Positions 41,510 to 50,080 of a stretch of 51,386 nt of DNA are shown here, in pieces; the stretch's first letter is position 1, and every line of letters begins with the position of its first letter. Origin of the DNA: an uncultured bacterium (GTDB lineage: Bacteria; Verrucomicrobiota; Kiritimatiellia; RFP12; UBA1067). The stretch is from positions 1-51,386 of the forward strand of contig CACWVU010000016.1 of assembly GCA_902764415.1 (NCBI GenBank), given 5' to 3'. The position numbers and the translations under genes are program-made. The notes under the pieces are model-generated. The model searched no databases and was not told the DNA's origin. It saw only the letters and a program-made list of their open reading frames with translations.

Positions 41510-43585
41510 TCAGTAGACGAAAAGCATCTCGCGGTACTTGGGCAGCGGCCAGCGCGAGTCGTCGACCAGGCCTTCGAGGCGGTCGACGGTCTTCCGGAGG
41601 TCGTCCATCGCCGCGAGCTGCTTTTCGGGGCGTTCGTCTCGGGTGATGGTGCGCTCGAGACGGTCGCACTTTACGTGCAGGTCGTCGAGTCCGGCGCCGA
41701 GCTTGGACGAGAGCGCGGTGAGGCCGCGGATGCCGACCTTGAGTCCGTCGGACTTCGCCTGTCCGAGCGCGTTGGCGAGGCGCGAGAACTCGTCCGCCAC
41801 CACCGGCCGCACCATCGAGCGCGCGATCTCGAGCGCGATGCCGGCCTCGATGCGGATGCGCCGGCGGTAGTCGTCCATGCCGATCTCCCAGCGGCTGAGC
41901 ATTTCGCTTCGGGAGAGGACGCCGTAGCGTTCGAAGAGCTCGACGTTGCGGCGCTCCTTGAGCGGCGCGAGCGCGGCGGGGGTGTCGCGGAGGTTGGGGA
42001 GTCCCAGCTTCGCGGCCTCCTTCCTCCACTCTTCGGAGTAGCCGTCGCCGGAGAATATGACGCGCTTGTGGGCCTTGACCTCGTACTGCAGCAGGCGCTG
42101 GAGCTTTTCGTTGAAGGGGCCCTTCATGGTGTCGAGGCGGTCGCAGATGGCGTCGATCGACTCGGCGACGATGGTGTTGAGCACCATCTGGCTCTGGGCG
42201 CAGTTCTGGGAGGAGCCGGGGGCGCGGAACTCGAACTTGTTGCCGGTGAAGGCGAAGGGCGAGGTGCGGTTGCGGTCGGTGGTGTCCTTGGGGAGCGGCG
42301 GCAGGGTGTCGACGCCGACGCGCAGCTTCTGGCCGCGGCGCGAGGAGTCGCTGCCGCGGCGGCCGGACTCGATCTGGCGCAGTACGTCGTTGAGCTCGTC
42401 GCCGAGGAAGACGGAGATGATCGCGGGCGGCGCCTCGTTGGCGCCGAGGCGGTGGTCGTTGCCGGCGCCGGCGGTGGTCATGCGCAGGATGTCGGCGTGC
42501 ATCTCGATGGCGCGGATGATCGCCATGAGGACGGTGAGGAAGATCGCGTTCTCGCGCGGGTCGGCGCCGGGGGTGAGGAGGTTGCGCCCGCCGTAGGCGA
42601 TGGACCAGTTGCAGTGCTTGCCCGAGCCGTTGACGCCCTCGAACGGCTTTTCGTGGAGGAGGCAGACGAGGTCGTTCGCCTCGGCGGTCTGCCTGAGCAC
42701 CTCCATGATCATCATGTTGTGGTCGACGGCGAGGTTGAGGTCCTCGAACATCGGCGCGAGCTCGAACTGGGCGGGCGCAACCTCGTTGTGGCGGGTCTTG
42801 GCCGGGATGCCGAGCTGCCAGAGCCTCCGCTCGACCTCGGTCATGAACTTGAGGACGCGCGGCTTGATGGCGCCGAAGTAGTGGTCCTCGAGCTGCTGGT
42901 GCTTGGCGGGCGCGGCGCCGAAGACGGTGCGGCCGGTCTGGAGCAGGTCGGGGCGCGAGAGGTAGTGGCGGCGGTCGACGAGGAAGTACTCCTGCTCGGC
43001 GCCGAGCGTCACCTCGACGTGGGCGCGCTTCTGGCCGAACATGCGCATCAGCCGCTCGGTGGCGCGGGAGACGGCCTGGATGGACCTCAGGAGCGGGGTC
43101 TTCATGTCCAGCGTCTCGCCGGTGAAGGAGCAGAAGGCGGTGGGGATGCACAGGGTGGCGCCGTTCTCGTGGCGCTTGATGAAGGCGGGCGAGGTGGGGT
43201 CCCAGGCGGTGTAGCCGCGAGCCTCGAAGGTGGACCTAAGTCCGCCGGAAGGGAACGACGAGGCGTCGGTCTCGCCGCCGATGAGGTTCTTGCCGGAGAA
43301 GCGCTGGACGGCCTGGGCGGGCCCGCACGGCTCGAGGAAGGCGTCGTGCTTCTCGGCGGTGCCGCCGGTGAGCGGCTGGAACCAGTGGGTGAAGTGGGTC
43401 GCGCCCTTTTCGAGCGCCCAGTTCTTCATGCCCTCGGCGACGGCGTCGGCGATGGTGGGGTCGAGCGGGGTGGACTTGCGCATCGTGGCGAGGAGCTTCG
43501 CCGCGACCGGCTTGGGCAGATGGCGGCGGATCGCCTTCTCGGAGAAGACGTCGGAGCCGTAGCTTTCTAGGATCGGGTCCTTCAT
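41510..43585 (-). CDS. glnN: glutamine synthetase type III
   Basis: The 691-aa enzyme makes glutamine from glutamate, ammonia and ATP. Length and motifs are those of GSIII: GAEQEYFLVD, RHNEVAPAQFELAPMFED, HEKPFEGVNGSGKHCNWS and TAGAGNDHRLGANEAPPAI. It has its own TGGTATAAT promoter with a predicted start only 5 nt before ATG 43585, so translation is near-leaderless. It is convergent with the RRM gene. Confidence 0.95.
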   Translation of the reverse strand: MKDPILESYGSDVFSEKAIRRHLPKPVAAKLLATMRKSTPLDPTIADAVAEGMKNWALEKGATHFTHWFQPLTGGTAEKHDAFLEPCGPAQAVQRFSGKNLIGGETDASSFPSGGLRSTFEARGYTAWDPTSPAFIKRHENGATLCIPTAFCSFTGETLDMKTPLLRSIQAVSRATERLMRMFGQKRAHVEVTLGAEQEYFLVDRRHYLSRPDLLQTGRTVFGAAPAKHQQLEDHYFGAIKPRVLKFMTEVERRLWQLGIPAKTRHNEVAPAQFELAPMFEDLNLAVDHNMMIMEVLRQTAEANDLVCLLHEKPFEGVNGSGKHCNWSIAYGGRNLLTPGADPRENAIFLTVLMAIIRAIEMHADILRMTTAGAGNDHRLGANEAPPAIISVFLGDELNDVLRQIESGRRGSDSSRRGQKLRVGVDTLPPLPKDTTDRNRTSPFAFTGNKFEFRAPGSSQNCAQSQMVLNTIVAESIDAICDRLDTMKGPFNEKLQRLLQYEVKAHKRVIFSGDGYSEEWRKEAAKLGLPNLRDTPAALAPLKERRNVELFERYGVLSRSEMLSRWEIGMDDYRRRIRIEAGIALEIARSMVRPVVADEFSRLANALGQAKSDGLKVGIRGLTALSSKLGAGLDDLHVKCDRLERTITRDERPEKQLAAMDDLRKTVDRLEGLVDDSRWPLPKYREMLFVY

Positions 43586-43596
43586 AACGGGCGCGT

Positions 43597-43605
43597 ATTA
43601 TACCA
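43597..43605 (-). promoter_or_regulatory. extended -10 promoter of glnN
   Basis: The minus strand reads TGGTATAAT, with predicted +1 at 43590 and ATG at 43585. The leader is too short for a ribosome site. Confidence 0.75.
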
Positions 43606-43624
43606 TAATAATCGGCGCGGCGGT

Positions 43625-43654
43625 TTGACACGCGGAGCGCCGTTTTGCTATAAT
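43625..43654 (+). promoter_or_regulatory. promoter of rpsO-pnp
   Basis: TTGACA (43625-43630) and TATAAT (43649-43654) are separated by 18 nt, the best sigma-70-type match in the window. It drives a ~130-nt leader before rpsO. Confidence 0.8.
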
Positions 43655-43660
43655 ACGCGC

Positions 43661-43789
43661 CAATCTGCGGCTGTCTAAGGAGGTTTTTCCCTGTCGCGGG
43701 GGCTTCGATTCTCGGAGCGTGCCCATAGGAAATGGGCGCATTTTGACCTCCCGGCTCGCGGTAGCAAAACAAGAAAGCAAGAGAAAAAG
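43661..43789 (+). promoter_or_regulatory. structured rpsO leader, candidate S15 autoregulation site
   Basis: GGAGGT (43679-43684) can pair with ACCTCC (43746-43751), enclosing a strong hairpin GTGCCCAT-AGGAA-ATGGGCGC (43719-43739). S15 represses its own translation through mRNA structures in several bacteria, each with a different fold. The structure here is compatible with that, but binding is unproven. Confidence 0.5.
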
Positions 43790-44050
43790 ATGAACATCGA
43801 CAAGGCCGCCATCAAGAACGAGTTCCAGCGCCACGAGCGCGACACCGGCTCCAGCGAAGTGCAGATCGCCATCCTCACCAAGGAGATCGCCGCGCTCACC
43901 GAGCACCTGAAGGCGAACAAGAAGGACCGCTCCAGCCGCTACGGGCTGCTCCGCAAGGTGCAGAACCGCCGCAAGCTCCTCGACTACCTCAAGCGCAAGG
44001 ACGCGGCGAAGTACCAGGAGCTCATCAAGCAGCTCGGCATCCGTAGGTAA
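43790..44050 (+). CDS. rpsO: ribosomal protein S15
   Basis: The 86-aa 30S protein binds the central domain of 16S rRNA. The [16 protein letters not shown] and [24 protein letters not shown] motifs are intact, including the His-Asp/Ser-Ser residues that contact rRNA. It lies upstream of pnp, the conserved bacterial order. Confidence 0.97.
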   Translation: MNIDKAAIKNEFQRHERDTGSSEVQIAILTKEIAALTEHLKANKKDRSSRYGLLRKVQNRRKLLDYLKRKDAAKYQELIKQLGIRR

Positions 44051-44052
44051 GG

Positions 44053-44111
44053 GTTGAAAAGTTGAAAGGTTGAAAAGTTGAAAGGTTGAAAAGTTGAAAG
44101 GTTGAAAGGTT
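44053..44111. repeat. tandem repeat GTTGAAAAGTTGAAAG in the rpsO-pnp gap
   Basis: About seven copies of an 8-nt unit, GTTGAAA(A/G)G, follow the rpsO stop, then decay into CTGTTCTGTTCGACTGTTCGG. There are no spacers of the CRISPR kind. It lies where other bacteria have an RNase III hairpin that controls pnp. Confidence 0.85.
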
Positions 44112-44183
44112 CAGCTGTTCTGTTCGACTGTTCGGCTTCACGTGGATTGACAAACGGAAACAAAGAAGAGAAAGAAAAAAGCA

Positions 44184-46292
44184 ATGCAAGGCACAAAGCA
44201 GTTCAAGGTCGACATCGCGGGGAAGGACCTCGTGATCGAGACCGGCCTCCTGGCGCAGCAGGCCGCCGGGGCCGTCACCGTCTCGTACGGCGACACGACC
44301 GTCTTCACGGCGGTCACCAACACCGACACGCCGCGGGAGGGCATCGACTTCTTCCCGCTCCAGTGCGAGTACCGCGAGAAGTTCTACGCCGCCGGCAAGT
44401 TCCCTGGCGGGTTCTTCAAGCGCGAGGCGCGCCCGACCTCGAAGGAGATCCTCACCGCGCGCATGTGCGACCGCCCGATCCGTCCGCTCTTCCCCGACGG
44501 CTACTACAACGACGTCCAGGTGAACTCGACGCTGATCCAGTCTGACGGCACGCGCGAGGCGGACTTCCTCGCCGTCAACGCGGCGTCCGCGGCGCTCCAC
44601 ATCTCGGAGATCCCGTTCATGGGCCCGATCGGCTGCGTCCGCATCGGCCGCATCGACGGTCAGTGGGTGATCAACCCCACCCACGAGCAGAAGGCGAAGA
44701 GCGACATCGACCTCCTCTACGCCGGCATCCGCGGCAAGTTCCTGATGATGGAGGGCTCCGCGAGCGAGATCAGCGACGAGGACTTCATCGCCGCCCTCAA
44801 GCGCGCCCATGAGGAAGTCGAGAAGATCATCGACCTCCAGATCGAGATGCGCCGCGCCCTCGGCAAGCCCGACAAGGACATCAAGGACGTCACGCAGCCC
44901 GCGGACAAGATGGACTTCATGCGCAAGGAGGGCGGAGAGGCCCTCGCCGCCGCGCTGCTCATCAAGGGCAAGCTCGAGCGCCAGGGCAAGGTCTCGGCGA
45001 TCAAGGAGGACCTCCTCAAGAAGGTCTCCGAGAAGTGGCCCGAGGTCGACGCCGTCGGCTTCGTGCACCTCTTCGACGCGCTCGAGATCGAGACCGTCAG
45101 GAAGAACGTGCTCGAGAAGGGCCTCCGCATCGACGGCCGCGCCCAGCACGAGATCCGCCCGCTCTCCGCGCAGGTCGGGGTGCTTCCCCGCGTGCACGGC
45201 TCGGCGATCTTTTCGCGCGGCGAGACGCAGTCGCTGGCGACGGTCACTCTCGGCACCAAGAAGGACGCGCAGGAGCTCGACTCGGTGACCGGCGGCGAGC
45301 CCTCGAAGCGGTTCATGCTCCACTACAACTTCCCGCCCTACTGCACCGGCGAGGTGGGCCGCCTCGGCTCCACCGGCCGCCGCGAGATCGGCCACGGCGC
45401 GCTCGCCGAGCGCTCGATCGCGGAGGTGCTGCCGGACGAGTTCCCGTACTCGATCCGCGTCGTGAGCGAGATCATGGGCTCGAACGGCTCCTCGTCGATG
45501 GCGTCGATCTGCAACGGCTGCCTCGCGCTGATGGACGCGGGCGTGCCCTTGAAGCGCACCGTCGCGGGCATCTCGATCGGCCTCTTCACCAACGAGGACC
45601 AGTCGCAGAAAGTGCTCGTCACCGACATCCTCGGCGCCGAGGACCACTGCGGCGACATGGACTTCAAGGTCGGCGGCACCAGGAAGGGCATCACGGGCTT
45701 CCAGGTCGACCTGAAGCTCCGCGGCCTCACCTGGGACCTCGTGGAGGGCGCGGTCAAGGCGGCGCACGACGCGCGGCTCAAGATCATCGACTTCATGGAG
45801 ACGATCCTCCCCGCCCCGCGCGCCGAGCTCAACAAGTACGCGCCGCGGATCGAGGAGATGCAGATCCCGGTCGACAAGATCGGCGCTCTCATCGGCCCCG
45901 GCGGCGCGAACATCCGCGGCATCGTGGAGTCCACCGGCGCCCAGATCGACATCGACGACGACGGCAAGGTGGCGATCTTCGCGACCAGCCTCGAGTCGAT
46001 GGAGGCCGCGAAGCGCGAGGTCGGCAAGATCACCGCCGTGGCCGAGCCCGGCAAGATCTACGAGGGCAAGGTGACGGGGATCAAGGACTTCGGCGCGTTC
46101 GTCGAGATCCTGCCGGGGATGGACGGCCTCTGCCACATCTCCGAGTTCTCCGACAAGTTCCTCCGTTCGATGGACGGCGTCTGCAAGGTGGGCGACGTCA
46201 TCAAGGTGAAGTGCCTCGACGTCGACGAGCGCGGCCGCATCAAGCTGAGCCGCAAGGCCGCCATGGCCGAGCTCGACGCGCAGGCGAAGTAA
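44184..46292 (+). CDS. pnp: polynucleotide phosphorylase
   Basis: The 702-aa 3'-5' exoribonuclease degrades RNA by phosphorolysis. Two RNase PH domains flank an all-helical region. The catalytic segment SEIMGSNGSSSMASICNG lies in the second. KH (IGALIGPGGANIRGI) and S1 (YEGKVTGIKDFGAFVEILPG) domains end the protein. Length and order are standard. A purine-rich site (AGAAGAGAAAG) precedes ATG 44184. Confidence 0.96.
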   Translation: MQGTKQFKVDIAGKDLVIETGLLAQQAAGAVTVSYGDTTVFTAVTNTDTPREGIDFFPLQCEYREKFYAAGKFPGGFFKREARPTSKEILTARMCDRPIRPLFPDGYYNDVQVNSTLIQSDGTREADFLAVNAASAALHISEIPFMGPIGCVRIGRIDGQWVINPTHEQKAKSDIDLLYAGIRGKFLMMEGSASEISDEDFIAALKRAHEEVEKIIDLQIEMRRALGKPDKDIKDVTQPADKMDFMRKEGGEALAAALLIKGKLERQGKVSAIKEDLLKKVSEKWPEVDAVGFVHLFDALEIETVRKNVLEKGLRIDGRAQHEIRPLSAQVGVLPRVHGSAIFSRGETQSLATVTLGTKKDAQELDSVTGGEPSKRFMLHYNFPPYCTGEVGRLGSTGRREIGHGALAERSIAEVLPDEFPYSIRVVSEIMGSNGSSSMASICNGCLALMDAGVPLKRTVAGISIGLFTNEDQSQKVLVTDILGAEDHCGDMDFKVGGTRKGITGFQVDLKLRGLTWDLVEGAVKAAHDARLKIIDFMETILPAPRAELNKYAPRIEEMQIPVDKIGALIGPGGANIRGIVESTGAQIDIDDDGKVAIFATSLESMEAAKREVGKITAVAEPGKIYEGKVTGIKDFGAFVEILPGMDGLCHISEFSDKFLRSMDGVCKVGDVIKVKCLDVDERGRIKLSRKAAMAELDAQAK

Positions 46293-46305
46293 GGAGCCGA
46301 ACGAC

Positions 46306-46623
46306 ATGAATTCCAAGCTGCTCAAGGCCGCGCTGGAGAAGATCCAGTCCGTCCCGGTGCTCATCAACATGGTCAGCAAGCGCGAGCGCGAGCTCATCAA
46401 CGGCGCCAAGCCGCTGGTTAACCCCGACACGCTGCTGACCGACGAGGCCCGCGCCAAGCACTACACCGCGCTCGACGTCGACAAGTCCGACGTCGCGCTC
46501 GCGGAGATCGCCCAGGGCAAGCTCATCGCCCAGGTGGACTTCGACGCCATCGCCAAGGCGGAGGAGGCGAAGTCCCGCTGGAACATGAAGCACGCGAACG
46601 TGAACTCCCTCTACGCCGACTGA
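46306..46623 (+). CDS. rpoZ: RNA polymerase omega subunit
   Basis: The 105-aa protein has the omega pattern: VLINMVSKRERELINGAKPL followed by SDVALAEIAQGKL. It stabilises the beta-prime subunit. It starts 13 nt after pnp and precedes smpB. Confidence 0.8.
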   Translation: MNSKLLKAALEKIQSVPVLINMVSKRERELINGAKPLVNPDTLLTDEARAKHYTALDVDKSDVALAEIAQGKLIAQVDFDAIAKAEEAKSRWNMKHANVNSLYAD

Positions 46624-46666
46624 GGCGCGGAGGGTCTTCGCTGACGCATACAGGGGCCGCGGGCGG

Positions 46667-47116
46667 ATGAAAGCGAAGGACTTCAATCCGGTCTTCGCCG
46701 AAAACCGCCGGGCCCGCCACGACTACGCCGTGCTCGACACCGTCGAGTGCGGCGTGGTCCTCACCGGCACCGAGGTGAAGTCGGTCCGCTCCGGCGGCGT
46801 CTCGCTCGCCGGCAGCTACGCCGCCGTCCTCGGCGGCGAGCTCTGGCTCCTCGGCTGCGACATCGCCGCCTACAAGTTCGGCAACCGCTTCAACCACGAC
46901 CCCAAGAGCCGGCGCAAGCTGCTCGTCCACGCGAAGGAGGTGGAGGCGCTGCGGCTCAAGAGCGAGGCCAAGGGCCTCACGCTCGTCCCGCTCAAGTTCT
47001 ACCTCAAGCGCGGGCGCATCAAGCTCGAGCTCGGCGTCTGCCGCGGCAAGCAGGCCCACGACAAGCGCCAGGCGCTGAAGGAGAAGGCCGTCCGCCGCGA
47101 CCTCGAGCGAGGCTGA
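46667..47116 (+). CDS. smpB: SsrA-binding protein SmpB
   Basis: The 149-aa protein delivers tmRNA to stalled ribosomes. It has the N-terminal NRRARHDYAVLDTVECGVVL, GTEVKSVRSGGVSLAGSYA and HDPKSRRKLLVHAKEV motifs and a basic C-terminal tail (HDKRQALKEKAVRRDLER). tmRNA itself is not in this window. Confidence 0.95.
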   Translation: MKAKDFNPVFAENRRARHDYAVLDTVECGVVLTGTEVKSVRSGGVSLAGSYAAVLGGELWLLGCDIAAYKFGNRFNHDPKSRRKLLVHAKEVEALRLKSEAKGLTLVPLKFYLKRGRIKLELGVCRGKQAHDKRQALKEKAVRRDLERG

Positions 47117-47139
47117 TCCCGCCGTCCCGTCCTTCTTTG

Positions 47140-47148
47140 TGGTATAAT
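47140..47148 (+). promoter_or_regulatory. extended -10 promoter of nusB
   Basis: TGGTATAAT ends at 47148, with a predicted +1 at 47155 and ATG at 47159, leaving a 4-nt leader. Confidence 0.75.
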
Positions 47149-47158
47149 ACGCAGAACC

Positions 47159-47608
47159 ATGAAAGAGACGAGAAGACAGGCGCGGGAGTGGGCGGTGCAG
47201 ATGCTCACGGCGGCGGACCTCAACCCGGCGGCGGACCCGCAGTCGGTGGTGGATGCTTTTTGGGCGCAGCACGAGAGCCTCGACGCCGAGGACGGCGGCG
47301 ACGGCGGCGAGAAGGTGCCGGCCTGGCTGAGGAAATTCGCCGACGAGCGCGTTCTCGGCGTGCTCGGCGGCATCGCCGAGATCGACGCCGCGCTGGCGCC
47401 GCTGATGGAGAACTGGGACATCTCCCGCCTCGGCACGGTCGAGCGCGCGGTGCTGCGCCTCGGCGCCTGGGAGCTCCGCAGCACCGACATCCCCCGCGGA
47501 GTCGTCATCAACGAGGCGGTCGACCTCGTCAACTGGTTCTCGTCCCCCCGCAGCCGTTCGCTCGTCAACGGCGTCCTCGACAAGTACGCGAAGAGCCTCA
47601 AGCGGTGA
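47159..47608 (+). CDS. nusB: transcription antitermination factor NusB
   Basis: The 149-aa helical protein acts with NusE in rRNA antitermination. It carries RRQAREWAVQML at the start and the family signature region TVERAVLRLGAWELR, IPRGVVINEAVDLVNWF, SRSLVNGVLDKYA. It is near-leaderless and coupled to ribD by a GTGA overlap. Confidence 0.94.
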   Translation: MKETRRQAREWAVQMLTAADLNPAADPQSVVDAFWAQHESLDAEDGGDGGEKVPAWLRKFADERVLGVLGGIAEIDAALAPLMENWDISRLGTVERAVLRLGAWELRSTDIPRGVVINEAVDLVNWFSSPRSRSLVNGVLDKYAKSLKR

Positions 47609-48654
47609 AGCGAGAATCCGAGTTCATGATCAGGGCGCTGGAGCTGGCGGCTCGCGGACTCGGGCACACTCGCCCCAATCCGGCCGTCGGCGCAGTCGTC
47701 GTGAAGGGCGGCAGGATCGTCGGCGAGGGCTGGCACCGGAAGGCCGGGAAAGACCACGCCGAAGTCGCCGCGATCAAGGACGCGGCGCGGCGTGCGCAGA
47801 AGGTTGTAGGTAGGACGAGTAGGACCAGTGGGACGAGTAGGACGGACAGCCGGTTCCTCGGTGGTTCGACTTTATATGTTACATTGGAGCCCTGCTCGAA
47901 GCCGGGGCGGGTGGGCGCCTGCACCGACGCGATCATCGCCGCCGGCATAAAGCGCGTCGTCTACGCGATCCCGGACCCCAACCCGAAGAACCGCGGCAAG
48001 GCGAAGCGCGCGCTCGCCAAGGCCGGCGTGAAGTGCGAGCGGCTAATGGACTCCGAGGTCGGCTATGTCGCCAGTTCGCTCGTCGCGCCGTTTGCCAAGC
48101 ACGTGGCGACGGGGCTCCCGTACGTCACGGTGAAGATCGCGATGTCGCTGGACGGAAAGATATGCGACGATTCCGGCGCCGCGCGCTGGATCTCGTCCGC
48201 GCACGCGCGCCGCTTTACCGGCGGGCTGCGCGAAAGGGTGGACGCGATCATGGTCGGCGGCGAGACGATTCGCCGGGACAACCCGTCGCTTCTGAGCCAC
48301 GGCAAGGCGAATCCAGACCTCGTCCGCGTCGTCGTCTCGCGCTCGGGCAAGTTGCCCAAGAGCGCGCAGGTGTTCACCGACGGCGCCCCCAACAGGACGC
48401 TTGTCTTTGACGACGCGAGGAAGGCAATCAAGGAGCTCGGGCGGATGGGGATCACGCATGTCCTCTGCGAAGGGGGACTGAAGCTCGCGCGGTCCCTTGC
48501 CGAAGACGGTCTTGTGGACCAGTGGATAGCGGTGGTCGCGCCCAAGGTGATCGGCTCGCGGCCGGTCAATGCCGCGCTGTGCGGGGAGTTTGCCAGCTAC
48601 GCGCCATCACGCCTCGGCGACGATGTAATCTTGAACGCAATATTCGGAGGCTAA
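47605..48654 (+). CDS. ribD: riboflavin biosynthesis bifunctional deaminase/reductase
   Basis: The 349-aa protein carries out the second and third steps of riboflavin synthesis. The deaminase part has RPNPAVGAVVV, the zinc-site HAEV, and EPCSKPG...C in place of the usual EPCCHHG...C. The reductase part has KIAMSLDGKI, DAIMVGGETIRRDNP and CEGGLKLARSL. Residues about 68-81 (VGRTSRTSGTSRTD) are an in-frame insertion encoded by a degenerate repeat. GTG 47605 overlaps the nusB stop; ATG 47626 is the alternative start. Confidence 0.9.
   Translation: MKRESEFMIRALELAARGLGHTRPNPAVGAVVVKGGRIVGEGWHRKAGKDHAEVAAIKDAARRAQKVVGRTSRTSGTSRTDSRFLGGSTLYVTLEPCSKPGRVGACTDAIIAAGIKRVVYAIPDPNPKNRGKAKRALAKAGVKCERLMDSEVGYVASSLVAPFAKHVATGLPYVTVKIAMSLDGKICDDSGAARWISSAHARRFTGGLRERVDAIMVGGETIRRDNPSLLSHGKANPDLVRVVVSRSGKLPKSAQVFTDGAPNRTLVFDDARKAIKELGRMGITHVLCEGGLKLARSLAEDGLVDQWIAVVAPKVIGSRPVNAALCGEFASYAPSRLGDDVILNAIFGG
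47806..47848. repeat. in-gene repeat GTAGGACGAGTAGGACCAGT within ribD
   Basis: Imperfect copies of a 9-10 nt unit lie between two conserved parts of the deaminase domain, keeping the frame. The inserted residues are Gly/Arg/Thr/Ser and probably form a surface loop. Confidence 0.7.
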
Positions 48655-48657
48655 TCT

Positions 48658-49305
48658 ATGTTCACGGGAATAGTGCAGAAAATCGGAACCGTGAAGCGCG
48701 TCTCGCGCGGCGCGGGGCTGGTCCTCGAAGTCGAGGCGGACAAGCCTTGGACGAGGCCGCTTGAGGAGGGCGAGTCGATCGCCGTCAACGGTGTGTGCCT
48801 GACGGTCGCGAAGTGCGGCGGTGCGCGCTTCACGGCGGACGTCCTCCGCGAGACCGAGGCGCGCACCGGCCTCTGCGAGCTCGCGCCTGGGGACAAGGTC
48901 AACCTCGAGCGCGCGGTCCGCGCCGGCGACCCGCTGGGCGGCCACATCGTGCAGGGCCACGTCGACGGACGCGGCGAGATCATCGCTCGGGAGAAGGCCG
49001 GGCGCGACTTCCGGCTCAAGATCCGCTGCGGGCGCGTCCTTGCCGCGCAGTCTGTCCTTAAGGGCTCGATCACCGTCGACGGCGTCTCGCTTACCATAAC
49101 CGCAATCGGAGATGACTACGTCATGGTCGACCTCATCCCCACGACGGCGCGCGGCACCATCCTCGGCGCGAAGCGTCCGGGCGACAGGGTCAACCTCGAG
49201 GGCGACATCGTGGGCAAGTACCTGGCAGACCGCGGCGCCGCGGCGCCGGCCGCCGCGCCAGGCGGGCTCACCGAGGAGGCGCTCGCGAAGGCCGGGTTTT
49301 CGTGA
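48658..49305 (+). CDS. ribE: riboflavin synthase, alpha chain
   Basis: The 215-aa protein dismutates two lumazines into riboflavin. It has the MFTGIVQKIGTV start and two homologous lumazine-binding halves, each with a VNGVCLT / VDGVSLT motif, and the GGHIVQGHVDG segment. It follows ribD by 3 nt. Confidence 0.95.
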   Translation: MFTGIVQKIGTVKRVSRGAGLVLEVEADKPWTRPLEEGESIAVNGVCLTVAKCGGARFTADVLRETEARTGLCELAPGDKVNLERAVRAGDPLGGHIVQGHVDGRGEIIAREKAGRDFRLKIRCGRVLAAQSVLKGSITVDGVSLTITAIGDDYVMVDLIPTTARGTILGAKRPGDRVNLEGDIVGKYLADRGAAAPAAAPGGLTEEALAKAGFS

Positions 49306-49337
49306 CCAGGAAAATCATTCATGGAAGGAACCGACAG

Positions 49338-49970
49338 ATGAACCGAAAGACGACTACCAAGACCATAATCGCGCTGCTGGCGGCGGCAGTTGCCATTGCC
49401 GTCGCGCTCCTGCTTCTGCTTGGACCCGGCGGCGTCATGAGGCCGGGGGACGACGACTCCGACGAGGAAGAAGTGGAGATTGTGGAGGAGGATTCGTCGG
49501 AAGGCGAAGCCGACGAAGGGGAAAGCGCTGGCGAGGAGGATGCCGACGGCGGAGAGCAGGCGGGAGATGACGCCGAGGAGGGAAGTGCTGACGACGACCC
49601 GGACGAAAAGCTCGTCGACGCGTTCGACGCGCTCATCGACAGCTGGATGGAGCCCAGGGACGCTGGGGTATCGCTCGCCGATTCGGACGCATTTGTCGCC
49701 GCGTTCAGGAAGCTGCCCGAGGAGCGGCGCGAGGAGTGCCTCCAACGCGCGCTCAACCTGGTGCCGGACGACAACGTGATGCTGTTGGCGGGGATATTGA
49801 TGGACAAGTCGATTGACCAGGAGCTCGTCGAGCTTGTCTTCAATGACGTCCTCAACCGCGACGAGGAGGTGAAGAAGCCGATTCTCCAGGAGATCTTCAA
49901 GGACAAGTCGCATCCCTGCTGGGCCGACACAGCCTGGATCCTCGACGTCACCGACGACCTTCCCAAGTAG
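49338..49970 (+). CDS. membrane-anchored acidic protein, unknown function
   Basis: The 210-aa protein has an N-terminal TM helix or uncleaved signal (IIALLAAAVAIAVALLLLLG), then a ~60-residue stretch dominated by Asp and Glu, then a ~110-residue helical domain (DAFVAAFRKLPEERREECLQ). The helical domain resembles HEAT-like helical pairs. ATG 49338 has GGAAGG upstream. It may be anchored facing the periplasm. I do not recognise the family. Confidence 0.65.
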   Translation: MNRKTTTKTIIALLAAAVAIAVALLLLLGPGGVMRPGDDDSDEEEVEIVEEDSSEGEADEGESAGEEDADGGEQAGDDAEEGSADDDPDEKLVDAFDALIDSWMEPRDAGVSLADSDAFVAAFRKLPEERREECLQRALNLVPDDNVMLLAGILMDKSIDQELVELVFNDVLNRDEEVKKPILQEIFKDKSHPCWADTAWILDVTDDLPK

Positions 49971-49998
49971 CCCTCGGGCGCAGCAGGCAAAGTTACAC

Positions 49999-50028
49999 TT
50001 GCCTAACAAGGGGTCGTTGGGGTATACT
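49999..50028 (+). promoter_or_regulatory. promoter of the hnd operon
   Basis: TTGCCT (49999-50004) and TATACT (50023-50028) are 18 nt apart. A weak hairpin AGGCAA/TTGCCT (49985-50004) overlaps the -35 and may end the previous transcript. Confidence 0.5.
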
Positions 50029-50080
50029 ATGGCCCAGTAGGGCTTAAATTGACCTTACCCAAGGAAGGACACACAAGAAC

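Noticed and set aside
41675..43570. 631-codon plus-strand frame opposite glnN
   Set aside because: It is a shadow of GSIII. There is no ribosome site and the composition is repetitive.
44053..44111. Possible CRISPR array
   Set aside because: The units are 8-9 nt and contiguous, without unique spacers of 25-40 nt, and no cas gene is in the window.
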